A stretch of 64,000 bases of DNA, from contig NZ_JGZG01000001.1 in NCBI RefSeq assembly GCF_000741295.1, positions 124,001 to 188,000 on the forward strand, given 5' to 3'. Below, piece by piece: positions 8,888-16,806 of the stretch. Under the pieces are notes generated by a model, which saw only the letters and a program-made list of their open reading frames with translations, made no database searches and was not told where the DNA came from. Position numbers and translations under genes: made by a program. Within the stretch, counting starts at the first letter, position 1. Every line of letters starts with the position of its first letter. The stretch comes from Bifidobacterium pseudolongum subsp. globosum (GTDB lineage Bacteria > Actinomycetota > Actinomycetes > Actinomycetales > Bifidobacteriaceae).

Positions 8888-8897
8888 ACTCTATACT
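8869..8897 (+). promoter_or_regulatory. Promoter of the sucrose permease
   Basis: A -35 TTGACG (8869-8874), 17-bp spacer and -10 TATACT (8892-8897) form a good vegetative promoter. Transcription would start near 8904, giving a leader of about 80 nt before the permease ATG. Both boxes lie in or next to the operator pair. Confidence 0.75.
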
Positions 8898-8985
8898 GGC
8901 ATTATCGACTTCACGGCGCTGCAGCCACACGAAGCACCGATACCCCCAGCCACGCCGACGACGGCACCGAACAACGAGGTTTCAC

Positions 8986-10314
8986 ATGACCCGCACCGCA
9001 AAACTGTGGAAGAACCCTTCTTATCTGCAAAGCTCATTCGGCATCTTCCTCTTCTTCTGCTCATGGGGCATCTGGTGGTCCTTCTTCCAGCGCTGGCTCA
9101 ACTCCATGGGCCTCAACGGCGCCGAAGTGGGCACCATCTACTCCATCAACTCACTCGCCACCCTTGTGCTCATGTTCTGCTACGGCCTGATCCAAGACAA
9201 TCTGGGCCTCAAACGGCATCTCGTGCTCGCAATCTCCACGATCGCGGCGCTCGTCGGGCCCTTCGTGCAGTTCATCTACGCGCCGCTCATGCGCACCAAC
9301 ATGATGGCCGCCGCAATGATCGGCTCCATCGTGCTGTCCGCTGGGTTCATGGCCGGCTGTTCGCTCATCGAGGCCGTCACCGAACGGTACAGCCGCAAGT
9401 TCAACTTCGAATACGGCCAGTCGCGCGCCTGGGGCTCCTTCGGCTACGCGATCGTGGCGCTCGTCGCCGGCATCGTATTCAACATCAACCCGATGATCAA
9501 CTTCTGGCTCGGCTCGGCGTTCGGCGTCGGCATGCTCATCGTGTACCTCACGTGGTACCCGGCCGACCAGCGCGCGGCGCTCAAGGAGGAATCGGCACCG
9601 GACGCGGAGCCCACCAACCCCTCACTCAAAGAGATGGTCAAGGTGCTGCGCATGCCGGCCCTGTGGGTGCTCATCGTGTTCATGCTGCTCACCAACACGT
9701 TCTACACCGTGTTCGACCAGCAGATGTTCCCCACCTACTACGCCTCGCTCTTCCCCACCGAAGCGACCGGCAACACCGTCTACGGCATCCTCAACTCGGT
9801 GCAGGTGTTCTGCGAATCGGCCATGATGGGCGTCGTGCCAATCATCATGCGCAAGATCGGCGTGCGCAACGCACTCCTGCTCGGCGGCACCGTCATGTTC
9901 CTGCGCATCGGCCTGTGCGGCATCTTCCACGACCCGGTCATGATCTCGATTGTCAAGATGTTCCACGCCATCGAAGTGCCGCTGTTCTGCCTGCCGGCCT
10001 TCCGCTACTTCACCCTGCACTTCAACCCGAAGCTTTCGGCCACCCTGTACATGGTCGGCTTCCAGATCGCCTCGCAGATCGGCCAGGTCGTCTTCTCCGC
10101 CCCGCTCGGCATGCTCCATGACCGGCTCGGTGACCGCACGACGTTCCTCACGATCTCCGGCATCGTGCTGTGCGCGGTCATCTACGGCTTCTTCGTCATC
10201 AAGCGGGACGACGAGCAGGTGGACGGCGACCCGTTCATCCGCGATTCCGAACAGCCGCTGCCCTCACTCGCCCAGGACGAGGCGCGCCTCGCCGCCGATG
10301 ACGAGGACATGTGA
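8986..10314 (+). CDS. cscB: Sucrose permease (LacY/CscB family, MFS)
   Basis: A 442-residue major facilitator of the oligosaccharide:H+ symporter (LacY) family. It has about 12 hydrophobic segments, beginning SFGIFLFFCSWGIWWSFFQRW, and a hydrophilic central loop near residues 200-215. The segment GSIVLSAGFMAGCSLIEAVTERYSRK, with its acidic residue in a helix, and the second-half motif NSVQVFCESAMMG are typical of LacY/CscB/RafB proteins. It lies behind a LacI-controlled promoter and before a GH32 fructosidase, so sucrose or a short fructo-oligosaccharide is the likely cargo. The C-terminal tail (DDEQVDGDPF to EDM) is acidic and cytoplasmic. Substrate specificity is inferred from context. Confidence 0.9.
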   Translation: MTRTAKLWKNPSYLQSSFGIFLFFCSWGIWWSFFQRWLNSMGLNGAEVGTIYSINSLATLVLMFCYGLIQDNLGLKRHLVLAISTIAALVGPFVQFIYAPLMRTNMMAAAMIGSIVLSAGFMAGCSLIEAVTERYSRKFNFEYGQSRAWGSFGYAIVALVAGIVFNINPMINFWLGSAFGVGMLIVYLTWYPADQRAALKEESAPDAEPTNPSLKEMVKVLRMPALWVLIVFMLLTNTFYTVFDQQMFPTYYASLFPTEATGNTVYGILNSVQVFCESAMMGVVPIIMRKIGVRNALLLGGTVMFLRIGLCGIFHDPVMISIVKMFHAIEVPLFCLPAFRYFTLHFNPKLSATLYMVGFQIASQIGQVVFSAPLGMLHDRLGDRTTFLTISGIVLCAVIYGFFVIKRDDEQVDGDPFIRDSEQPLPSLAQDEARLAADDEDM

Positions 10315-10333
10315 CGCCCCACGGCGAATTCTA

Positions 10334-11656
10334 GTGGTCGTTGCAACACCATCGAGAGTCGGAGGTTGCAGCGATGGCATACGAGTTCGAGGGCGTGCAG
10401 TACGGGAAGCTTCGAGACATGCAGGAGGCCCGGCGCGCCCGGTATGTGCAGCTGCTTGAGGAAGGACTGAACTTCACCCAGGCAGCGCACGCGGTCGGCG
10501 TCTCCAAGCGCACGGGAAAGGTGTGGCGCAACGGGCGAACCCGTTCGAACGGACGCAACGAAAGGCCTCTGGTCGATTGGTATGGTGGACGGGTGAAAGA
10601 CAGCACAACCACTGTGTCATCGCGCTATCTGAGCATCGACGAGCGCATCGAGATCGCCGACCTGAGCCGGTCCGGCACAAGCGTGCGCGGCATTGCCCGG
10701 CGCCTCGGGCGCAGCGCGTCGACGGTCAGCCGCGAGCTGCGCCGCAATGCCCATCCGGCAGACGGCGGGTACCGACCGCACCGCGCCGATCAGCTGGCGG
10801 CATCGCGCAGGCCCCGTCCCAAGCGGCGCAAGATCAGGCCCGGAACCGACCTGTACGCATATGTGGCCGCAGGGCTCAGGCGGCACTGGAGCCCCGAGCA
10901 GATCAGCAACCGCCTCGTACGCGAGTACCCCGATAATGACCATATGCGAGCATGCCACGAGACCATCTATCAGGCCGTCTACGTCCAGCCGCGCGGCGAA
11001 CTGCGCAGGCAGGTCGGCAACGCCCTCAGGAAGGGGCGCGCAGTCAGGCGCTCCCGCAGCGACGGCCAGTCGCGCAGGCCGCGCTTCCGCGAGCCGATGG
11101 TCATGATCAGCGAACGGCCCGCACAGATCGAGGACCGTGCCGTACCGGGACACTGGGAGGGCGACCTGATCTGCGGGACGTCCAACAAGAGCGCGATCGG
11201 CACGCTGGTCGAGCGCACCACCCGCTACACCGTCCTGCTCGCACTGCCCGACGGTCACGATGCCGAGCACGTGCAACGGGCCATCATCACCAAGATGGGC
11301 CAGCTTCCCGCGCCGCTGCTCAACTCCCTGACATGGGACCAGGGCGCAGAGCTCGCGCTGCATCGCGACATCACCGCGTCCCTTGACATGCAGGTCTATT
11401 TCTGCGACCCGCACAGCCCATGGCAGCGGGGCACGAACGAGAACACCAACGGATTGCTGCGCCAGTACTTTCCAAAAGGAACAGACCTGTCCGCCTACAG
11501 TCAGGACTACCTCGATGCAGTGGCCGACGAGCTCAACGACAGACCACGCAAAACACTGGACTGGGCCAAGCCAAGCGAACGGATCATCGAACTTCTCAAT
11601 GCCATGGAATACGCTCAATAAAGCATACAATCACAAGGACGTGTTGCAACGACCAT
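10334..11656 (+). mobile_element. IS30-family insertion sequence
   Basis: An element of about 1.32 kb with terminal inverted repeats: TGGTCGTTGCAACAC at the left end (from 10335) and its complement GTGTTGCAACGACCA at the right end (to 11655). The flanking bases TA(G) at both outer edges are consistent with the 2-3 bp target duplication of IS30 elements. It carries one intact transposase and separates the permease gene from the GH32 gene of the sucrose locus. The exact end base is uncertain by one. Confidence 0.9.
10374..11621 (+). CDS. IS30-family transposase
   Basis: A 415-residue DDE transposase. The N-terminal part has two helix-turn-helix regions: one near NFTQAAHAVGVSKRTGKVWRN and the IS30-type SIDERIEIADLS...RSASTVSRELRRN. 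The catalytic core shows the three acidic positions in HWEGDLICG, LTWDQGAEL and NENTNGLLRQYFPKGTD, the last being the characteristic IS30 segment. The ATG at 10374 follows a GGAGG site. An upstream TTG start inside the inverted repeat is rejected. The frame is intact, so the element may be active. The stop lies 20 bp before the right inverted repeat. Confidence 0.95.
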   Translation: MAYEFEGVQYGKLRDMQEARRARYVQLLEEGLNFTQAAHAVGVSKRTGKVWRNGRTRSNGRNERPLVDWYGGRVKDSTTTVSSRYLSIDERIEIADLSRSGTSVRGIARRLGRSASTVSRELRRNAHPADGGYRPHRADQLAASRRPRPKRRKIRPGTDLYAYVAAGLRRHWSPEQISNRLVREYPDNDHMRACHETIYQAVYVQPRGELRRQVGNALRKGRAVRRSRSDGQSRRPRFREPMVMISERPAQIEDRAVPGHWEGDLICGTSNKSAIGTLVERTTRYTVLLALPDGHDAEHVQRAIITKMGQLPAPLLNSLTWDQGAELALHRDITASLDMQVYFCDPHSPWQRGTNENTNGLLRQYFPKGTDLSAYSQDYLDAVADELNDRPRKTLDWAKPSERIIELLNAMEYAQ

Positions 11657-11678
11657 TAGAATCCACCCCACCCTTTTT

Positions 11679-11689
11679 CCCCCCCCCCC
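11679..11689 (+). repeat. Homopolymeric tract of 11 C in the GH32 leader
   Basis: Five T are followed by 11 C, 29 bp upstream of the GH32 ATG and 23 bp after the IS30 right end. Runs this long are prone to slippage. It is outside the coding region, so a length change could alter spacing of leader or promoter elements rather than the frame. Confidence 0.9.
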
Positions 11690-11717
11690 AATCCGCACCA
11701 CTTCGAAAAGGACCATC

Positions 11718-13316
11718 ATGGCACCGACCATCCTCAACACACCCACCGAAACCAACTCCGGGACCGGCGAACTGCCCAATCCGGTGCTCACCCCGATCGC
11801 CGACCACGCAGAGGCCCTCGCGCGCGCCGAAGCCGGCGTGCAGGCGCTGCGCGAAGTGCGCAACGACCGCTGGTACCCTACCTTCCACATCGCGTCGAAC
11901 GGCGGATGGATCAATGACCCCAACGGCCTGTGCCGCTACGACGGGCGTTGGCACGTCTTCTACCAGCTGCATCCGTACGGCACGAAATGGGGCCCGATGC
12001 ACTGGGGCCATGTCTCGTCCACCGACATGCTGCATTGGCGACGCGAGCCGATCGCCTTCGCCCCGAGCCTCGAACAGGAGCGCCACGGCGTGTTCTCCGG
12101 AAGCGCCGTCATCGGCGACGACGGCAAGCCGAAGATCTACTACACCGGCCACCGTTGGGCCAACGGCAAAGACAACACCGGCGGCGACTGGCAGGTCCAG
12201 ATGCTCGCCGAGCCGAACGACGACGGCATGACGACGTTCACGAAGCGCGGCATGATCATCGACTGCCCGACCGATGAGGTCGACCATCATTTCCGCGACC
12301 CGAAGGTGTGGAAGACCGGCGACACATGGTACATGACCTTCGGTGTCTCCTCAAAGGAGAAGCGCGGCCAGATGTGGCTGTACACGTCGGACGACATGGT
12401 CCACTGGAGCTTCGACCGCGTGCTCTTCGAACACCCCGACCCGGACGTGTTCATGCTCGAATGCCCCGACTTCTTCCCCATCACCGACGCCGACGGCAAT
12501 GAGAAATGGGTCATCGGCTTCTCCGCGATGGGCGCCAAGCCAAAGGGGTTCATGAACCGCAACCTCAACAACGCCGGCTACATGATCGGCAATTGGGCCC
12601 CCGGACGCATGTTCGAACCCGAGACTGAGTTCCGCCTGTGGGACTGCGGACACAACTTCTACGCGCCGCAGTCCTTCACCGTCGACGGCCGTCAGCTCCT
12701 GCTCGGCTGGATGAGCCCGTTCACACCGCCGATCCCGATGGAGCAGGACGGCTGGTGCGGCAACATGACGCTCATGCGCGAGATCACGCTCGGCGAGGAC
12801 GGCGACCTGCATACGGCGCCGTGCAAGGAGTTCGAGGGGCTGCGCGTCACGACGACGAACTACGGAGAAATGCTCGTCGAGGCGAATCAGGAGACGACGC
12901 TCGCCGACGACGTGGAGGCCGTGGAGATCGAGATGACGATCGATTTGGAGGCCACCGGTGCGGAACGCGCCGGACTGCATGTGCACGCGACCGAGGACGG
13001 CCACTACACCTCCGTCATCTACGACGACCAGCTCGGCCGCGTGGTCGTGGACCGGCAGAACGTCGCCAATGGCGACAGGGGATACCGGACCGCCCCGCTG
13101 AGCGACGAAGAGCTTGCCAGCGGCAAGCTCGACCTGCGCGTGTTCATCGACCGCGGTTGCGTGGAGGTCTACGTCAACGACGGCCACCAGGTGCTCAGCT
13201 CTTACTCCTTCGCGGCGGAGGGACCTCGCGCCATCAAGCTCGTCGCTGAATCCGGGGCGATGAAGATCGACTCGCTGAAGGTCCACACACTGATGAACAT
13301 CGGACTCGACTCCTGA
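11718..13316 (+). CDS. cscA: Beta-fructofuranosidase (GH32)
   Basis: A 532-residue GH32 enzyme that releases fructose from sucrose and short fructans. The catalytic nucleophile motif is NGGWINDPNGLCRYDG, the transition-state stabiliser is FRDPKVW and the acid/base motif is MLECPDFF. A five-bladed propeller is followed by the C-terminal beta-sandwich (IDLEATGAERAGLHVHATED onward, with VFIDRGCVEVYVNDG). There is no signal peptide, so it acts in the cytoplasm on sugar imported by the neighbouring permease. The start ATG follows AAAAGGACC. The IS30 copy lies between it and the permease, so its transcription may now depend on read-through or a new promoter. Confidence 0.96.
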   Translation: MAPTILNTPTETNSGTGELPNPVLTPIADHAEALARAEAGVQALREVRNDRWYPTFHIASNGGWINDPNGLCRYDGRWHVFYQLHPYGTKWGPMHWGHVSSTDMLHWRREPIAFAPSLEQERHGVFSGSAVIGDDGKPKIYYTGHRWANGKDNTGGDWQVQMLAEPNDDGMTTFTKRGMIIDCPTDEVDHHFRDPKVWKTGDTWYMTFGVSSKEKRGQMWLYTSDDMVHWSFDRVLFEHPDPDVFMLECPDFFPITDADGNEKWVIGFSAMGAKPKGFMNRNLNNAGYMIGNWAPGRMFEPETEFRLWDCGHNFYAPQSFTVDGRQLLLGWMSPFTPPIPMEQDGWCGNMTLMREITLGEDGDLHTAPCKEFEGLRVTTTNYGEMLVEANQETTLADDVEAVEIEMTIDLEATGAERAGLHVHATEDGHYTSVIYDDQLGRVVVDRQNVANGDRGYRTAPLSDEELASGKLDLRVFIDRGCVEVYVNDGHQVLSSYSFAAEGPRAIKLVAESGAMKIDSLKVHTLMNIGLDS

Positions 13317-13329
13317 CGTTCCCCTGCAA

Positions 13330-13384
13330 CGCGGCCGCCGTACGTCCCCAGGCGCATTCCCGGGGACGGCCGGCGGCCGCGTTT
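13330..13384 (+). terminator. Terminator after the GH32 gene
   Basis: A strong hairpin: CGCGGCCGCCG pairs with CGGCGGCCGCG, with an inner GTCCCC/GGGGAC stem, followed by TTTCC. It ends the sucrose locus and lies directly before the next promoter. Confidence 0.85.
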
Positions 13385-13386
13385 CC

Positions 13387-13415
13387 TTGCCATTGCCCAC
13401 CGTACGGGCTATCAT
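13387..13415 (+). promoter_or_regulatory. Promoter of the ABC permease genes
   Basis: TTGCCA (13387-13392), a 17-bp spacer and TATCAT (13410-13415). The predicted start near 13422 gives a 5' leader of about 125 nt, enough to hold the structure described at 13459-13543. Confidence 0.6.
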
Positions 13416-13458
13416 CGGGCGTTGTCGCATCCACTGGACGCGGCGAATCAGCTTTTCT

Positions 13459-13543
13459 GGCCGTGCGGCGGCAGACTCCTCACCTTGCTGCCTGATGCCG
13501 ACGGCCTTCGAGCATGCCGGGTTGGCATGCAGGAAGTAAGGTG
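13459..13543 (+). promoter_or_regulatory. Candidate structured leader (pseudoknot over the ribosome binding site)
   Basis: Complementary segments seen by eye: GGCCGT (13459-13464) with ACGGCC (13501-13506); inside it GGCAG (13470-13474) with CTGCC (13488-13492); a downstream hairpin GCATGCC (13512-13518) with GGCATGC (13524-13530). The loop of the inner hairpin contains CACCTT (13481-13486), exactly complementary to AAGGTG (13538-13543), which holds the Shine-Dalgarno bases of the permease gene. Together they would form a pseudoknot hiding the ribosome binding site, as in translational riboswitches. It does not match TPP, FMN, cobalamin, purine, THF or ZTP consensus features that I know. No fold was computed. 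Confidence 0.45.
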
Positions 13544-13546
13544 CCG

Positions 13547-14362
13547 ATGACTTTCCATGGGCGAACGCAGGGCCGTGGGACACAACGCCTCCGTCACGCC
13601 ATCCGGCGGTATTGGCCTACAATCGCCGCGGTCGTGACGATTGTCGCCGTCTGGCAGATCTGGGTGGACGCCACGCATCCCCCGGTCACGATGATCGCGT
13701 CACCGAGCCAGATTGTCGCGGCGACGGTCCGTTCATCCTCCACATTGTGGCCCGCGGCGCTCATGACCTTCACCGAAGGCGTGGCCGGGTTCCTCATCGC
13801 ATGTCTCGCCGGCGTGCTGCTCGGTGTAGGCATCCACTGCTCTCGCACGGCGTATGCGGCGCTGTTCCCGCTGCTCACCGCGGCACAGACGCTGCCGCTC
13901 ATCTCAATCGCCCCGTTGTTCCTCATCTGGTTCGGCTTCGAACCAGCCGGCAAGATCGTCATCGTCGCCGTGTTCGCCCTCTTCCCCATCGTCGTGCAGA
14001 CAATGCGCGGACTGCAGTCGGTGCCGCGTTTCTACGATGACGTCGCGATGACCTGCGGCGCGTCGCGCGCATGGACGCTGTTCCATGTGGACCTGCGCGT
14101 CGCGGCACGACAGATCTTCGGCGGCGTGCGCGTTTCGGCGGCCTATGTGTTCGCGACCGCCGCGACCGCCGAATACCTCGGCGCGCGCACCGGGCTCGGC
14201 ATCTGGCTGCAGGCCGCCTACAACTCGTTCCAGACACCGCTCATCTTCACGGCGACCTTCGTCATCATCGTCATGACAGGCCTGCTGTTGCTCGCCGTGC
14301 GCGCCGTCGAACGGCTCACCATCGGCTCACCGGCGGACGACGAGGACCCGGACGCGCAGTGA
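13547..14362 (+). CDS. ABC transporter permease (ThiX/SsuC/RibX type)
   Basis: A 271-residue inner-membrane permease with about six hydrophobic segments and the BPD_transp_1 coupling (EAA) segment around YDDVAMTCGASRAWTLFHVDLR. It resembles permeases paired with NMT1/THI5-like binding proteins (ThiX for thiamine pyrimidines, RibX for riboflavin, SsuC/TauC for sulfonates). The binding-protein gene follows 96 bp downstream. I chose the ATG at 13547, 5 nt after AAGG. A GTG at 13541 two codons earlier is an alternative, and an ATG at 13514 would start inside the leader structure. No ATPase gene is adjacent, so an ATPase encoded elsewhere must serve it. Confidence 0.88.
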   Translation: MTFHGRTQGRGTQRLRHAIRRYWPTIAAVVTIVAVWQIWVDATHPPVTMIASPSQIVAATVRSSSTLWPAALMTFTEGVAGFLIACLAGVLLGVGIHCSRTAYAALFPLLTAAQTLPLISIAPLFLIWFGFEPAGKIVIVAVFALFPIVVQTMRGLQSVPRFYDDVAMTCGASRAWTLFHVDLRVAARQIFGGVRVSAAYVFATAATAEYLGARTGLGIWLQAAYNSFQTPLIFTATFVIIVMTGLLLLAVRAVERLTIGSPADDEDPDAQ

Positions 14363-14458
14363 GCGGCCCCGCCGCCGCGCATGGGCCGGCCAACGGGGCC
14401 CATGCGCGGCGCCCGCAGGCCCATTGCCCCCATTCATCACCAAGAAGAAGGAGATCCC

Positions 14459-15523
14459 ATGACGAACCACCGATTCACCACCCGCATAGGCGCCGCGCTC
14501 GCCGCGCTATGCGCCGTGCTCGCCGTCACTGCATGCGGCGCGCCGAAACCGGACGCCAGCGGCCTAGACAAGGTCACGTTCATGCTGTCGTGGGCGCCGG
14601 ACACGAACCACATCGGCGTCTATGTGGCCAAACACAAGGGCTACTACCGCGAAGCCGGACTCGACGTGGACATCGTCGCCGTCACCCAGTCGGGAGCCGA
14701 ACAGGCCGTCAACAACGGCGTCGCCGACTTCGCGCTGTCCAACCTGACGAACGTGAGCACCTATGCGACCAAAGGCGCGCAGCTCAAGCAGGTCATGCAA
14801 GTGCAGCAGAAGACAAGCGCGATCTGGTGCGCGCTCGCTTCGAACGACGCGATCACACGCCCCAAGGACTTCGACGGCAAGGTCTTCGCCACCTTCGGCT
14901 CCAACGAGTCGGATGCCGTCGTGCGCCGCATGATCGAAACCGATGGCGGCACAGGCGACTTCGACAAAGTCACTGTCGGCACATCCACTTTCGCGACGCT
15001 CTCGTCAGGGCGCGCCGACTTCGGCGGCTTCTACTCCACATGGGAAGGCGTGCAGGCGAAGATGAACGGGCCCGAACTGCGCTGCTTCAGCGAACCCGAT
15101 TACGGAGTGCCCGGCAACGCCGATTCCATCGGCATCATCACCAGCGACCGGCTCATCAGCAGCGATCCGGACCTGGTGAAACGCTTCGTCCAAGCCACGC
15201 AACGCGGCTACATCGACGCATACGAGGACGGCGACGAGGCCGCCGGGATCCTCGTCCACGACGCCCCGGAGGCGAACCTCGACGAGGCCTTCGTCAAGGA
15301 GTCGATGAAGACGATCATCGATGGGCAATACTGGGGCGACCGCAAAAGCATCGAGAACGGCACCGCCACACTGGGCGCGATCGACTACGACGACACGCAG
15401 CAGTACTTCGATTTCCTCGCCGAATCGGACGCCTACACCGACGCGACCGGCAAGACCGTGCACACCGCGCCGCAATCGCACGACCTCGCCACCGACGAAT
15501 TCCTCGCCAGCGGCGCGCACTGA
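14459..15523 (+). CDS. NMT1/THI5-like substrate-binding lipoprotein
   Basis: A 354-residue extracellular binding protein. It has a lipoprotein signal (hydrophobic run ending AVLAVTACGAP, lipid-attachment Cys about residue 26) and an NMT1/THI5-like fold: VTFMLSWAPDTNHIGVYVAKHKGYYREAGLDVDIV, GVADFALSNLTN, then DGKVFATFGS. Relatives bind formyl-aminopyrimidine (ThiY), riboflavin (RibY), sulfonates or purine-like ligands. WAPDTNHIGVYVAKHKGYY is close to the ThiY/RibY subgroup, so an aromatic heterocycle is more likely than a sulfonate. The start ATG follows AGAAGGAG. It is co-directional with the permease upstream and the nucleoside hydrolase downstream, probably one operon. Confidence 0.88.
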   Translation: MTNHRFTTRIGAALAALCAVLAVTACGAPKPDASGLDKVTFMLSWAPDTNHIGVYVAKHKGYYREAGLDVDIVAVTQSGAEQAVNNGVADFALSNLTNVSTYATKGAQLKQVMQVQQKTSAIWCALASNDAITRPKDFDGKVFATFGSNESDAVVRRMIETDGGTGDFDKVTVGTSTFATLSSGRADFGGFYSTWEGVQAKMNGPELRCFSEPDYGVPGNADSIGIITSDRLISSDPDLVKRFVQATQRGYIDAYEDGDEAAGILVHDAPEANLDEAFVKESMKTIIDGQYWGDRKSIENGTATLGAIDYDDTQQYFDFLAESDAYTDATGKTVHTAPQSHDLATDEFLASGAH

Positions 15524-15564
15524 GACGCAAGCAACCGCAACCAAACGTGGGGAGTGACCAGACC

Positions 15565-16788
15565 ATGACCACCGCACCGCATCTCGTGCTCAGCATGGAC
15601 ACCGGCATCGACGACGCGCTCGCGCTCGCATACCTCGTCGCCGCAGGCGCACGCATCGACGGCGTCAGCGCCACCTACGGCAATGTCCTGCAACAGCAGG
15701 CCGAACGCAACACGCGCATGCTGCTCGACATGCTCGGGCGCCCCGACATACCGGTGGCCGCGGGCGCCCGGCATCCGTCATGGGCGAAGTATTTCGTGGC
15801 CGACGCCGGTTGTGCGCGCTTCCACGGCAACGACGGATTGGGCAATCTGCAGGCGGCGGGAGCCGAAGGTCCAGCCCAATCCCCTGCGCCGGCCACAGCG
15901 CCCGGCAGCGTGGAGGCCTCCACCGGCAGTGGCATCGTCGAATTGACCGCGGCGCGCATCGAGGCACTCGCGCGGCAGGGGCACACGGTCTCCGTCGGCG
16001 GCTATCCGGTCGGCGACCCCCATTGCGCATTGCCGGCGATGCCCGGCTTCTTCGCGCACACCGGCATCGCAGCTCCTGAGCTTCCCAAGCATCCCGACGG
16101 GGATTGCCCACCGGTGACCGAGGGCGCGCGCATGATCGTCGACGCCGCGCGCGAGTACGGCCATGACCTGACAATCGTCGCGACAGGACCGCTCACCGAT
16201 GTCGACACCGCGCTGCGGGCCGATCCCGACGCCGTCTCACGGGCGCGCATCGTGTTCATGGGAGGCACGCTCACGCAGGAAGGCAATTGCTACGACCTCG
16301 TCTGCGAGACCAATGTGTTGCAGGACCCCCCGGCCGCCGACCGTGTGCTCCGCGCCCACGCCGACACGACGATGGTCGGGCTCGACGTGACGCACCGTTG
16401 CCTGTTCGGCGACGCCGACGTGGCGCAGTGGACCGCCGCGGCCACAGCAGGCTCCCGCCGCATCGCCTCGTTGCTCGCGGGCATCGCGGGGTTCTCGATC
16501 CGTGCGAACCGCGAGAGCGACCTGATCTTCGCCGCGGGCATGCCCCTGCACGACCCGCTTGCCGCGGCCGTCGCGATCGACCCGGGCCTCGTGTCGACCC
16601 TCGACCTGCCGATGATCGTCGAGACACGCACCGGGGACGGCAGCGGCGTCCGTGGGCGCACGATCGGCAACCCGCGCGGCGTCGTCGACAACGCCCCGCC
16701 GGTGCATGTGGCGCTCGGTGTGGACGGCGACGGATTCGTCCGCGGGTTCACCGACACGATCCGGGGATTCCTCGCATCCATCGGCTGA
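15565..16788 (+). CDS. Nucleoside hydrolase (IunH-like)
   Basis: A 407-residue member of the inosine-uridine nucleoside hydrolase family, which cleaves the N-glycosidic bond of ribonucleosides. The N-terminal calcium-site motif reads LSMDTGIDDALALAYL (usual form DTDPGxDDAxAL). ATGPLTDVDTALRADP, MGGTLTQEGN, ETNVLQDPPAADRVL and PLHDPLAAAVAIDPG are also typical. An insertion of about 70 residues near positions 95-170 (Ala/Pro-rich, then a Gly/Pro segment) makes it longer than the usual 310-330. The gene follows the binding protein by 41 bp with a GGGGAG site, suggesting it processes the imported compound. Possible substrates are purine/pyrimidine nucleosides or a modified nucleoside; the sequence does not decide. 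Confidence 0.88.
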   Translation: MTTAPHLVLSMDTGIDDALALAYLVAAGARIDGVSATYGNVLQQQAERNTRMLLDMLGRPDIPVAAGARHPSWAKYFVADAGCARFHGNDGLGNLQAAGAEGPAQSPAPATAPGSVEASTGSGIVELTAARIEALARQGHTVSVGGYPVGDPHCALPAMPGFFAHTGIAAPELPKHPDGDCPPVTEGARMIVDAAREYGHDLTIVATGPLTDVDTALRADPDAVSRARIVFMGGTLTQEGNCYDLVCETNVLQDPPAADRVLRAHADTTMVGLDVTHRCLFGDADVAQWTAAATAGSRRIASLLAGIAGFSIRANRESDLIFAAGMPLHDPLAAAVAIDPGLVSTLDLPMIVETRTGDGSGVRGRTIGNPRGVVDNAPPVHVALGVDGDGFVRGFTDTIRGFLASIG

Positions 16789-16806
16789 ACGCGCGTGCTC
16801 CTCCGC

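Noticed and set aside
13459..13543. Leader considered as a TPP, FMN or SRP RNA
   Set aside because: Lacks the TPP core CTGAGA/ACCCTTTGAACC, the FMN conserved boxes and the SRP GGAAG tetraloop context; kept only as an unnamed candidate.
14071..15564. Upstream extension of the nucleoside hydrolase frame (to 905 residues)
   Set aside because: The extension overlaps the binding-protein gene in another frame and is Arg-rich; the ATG at 15565 has a good ribosome binding site.
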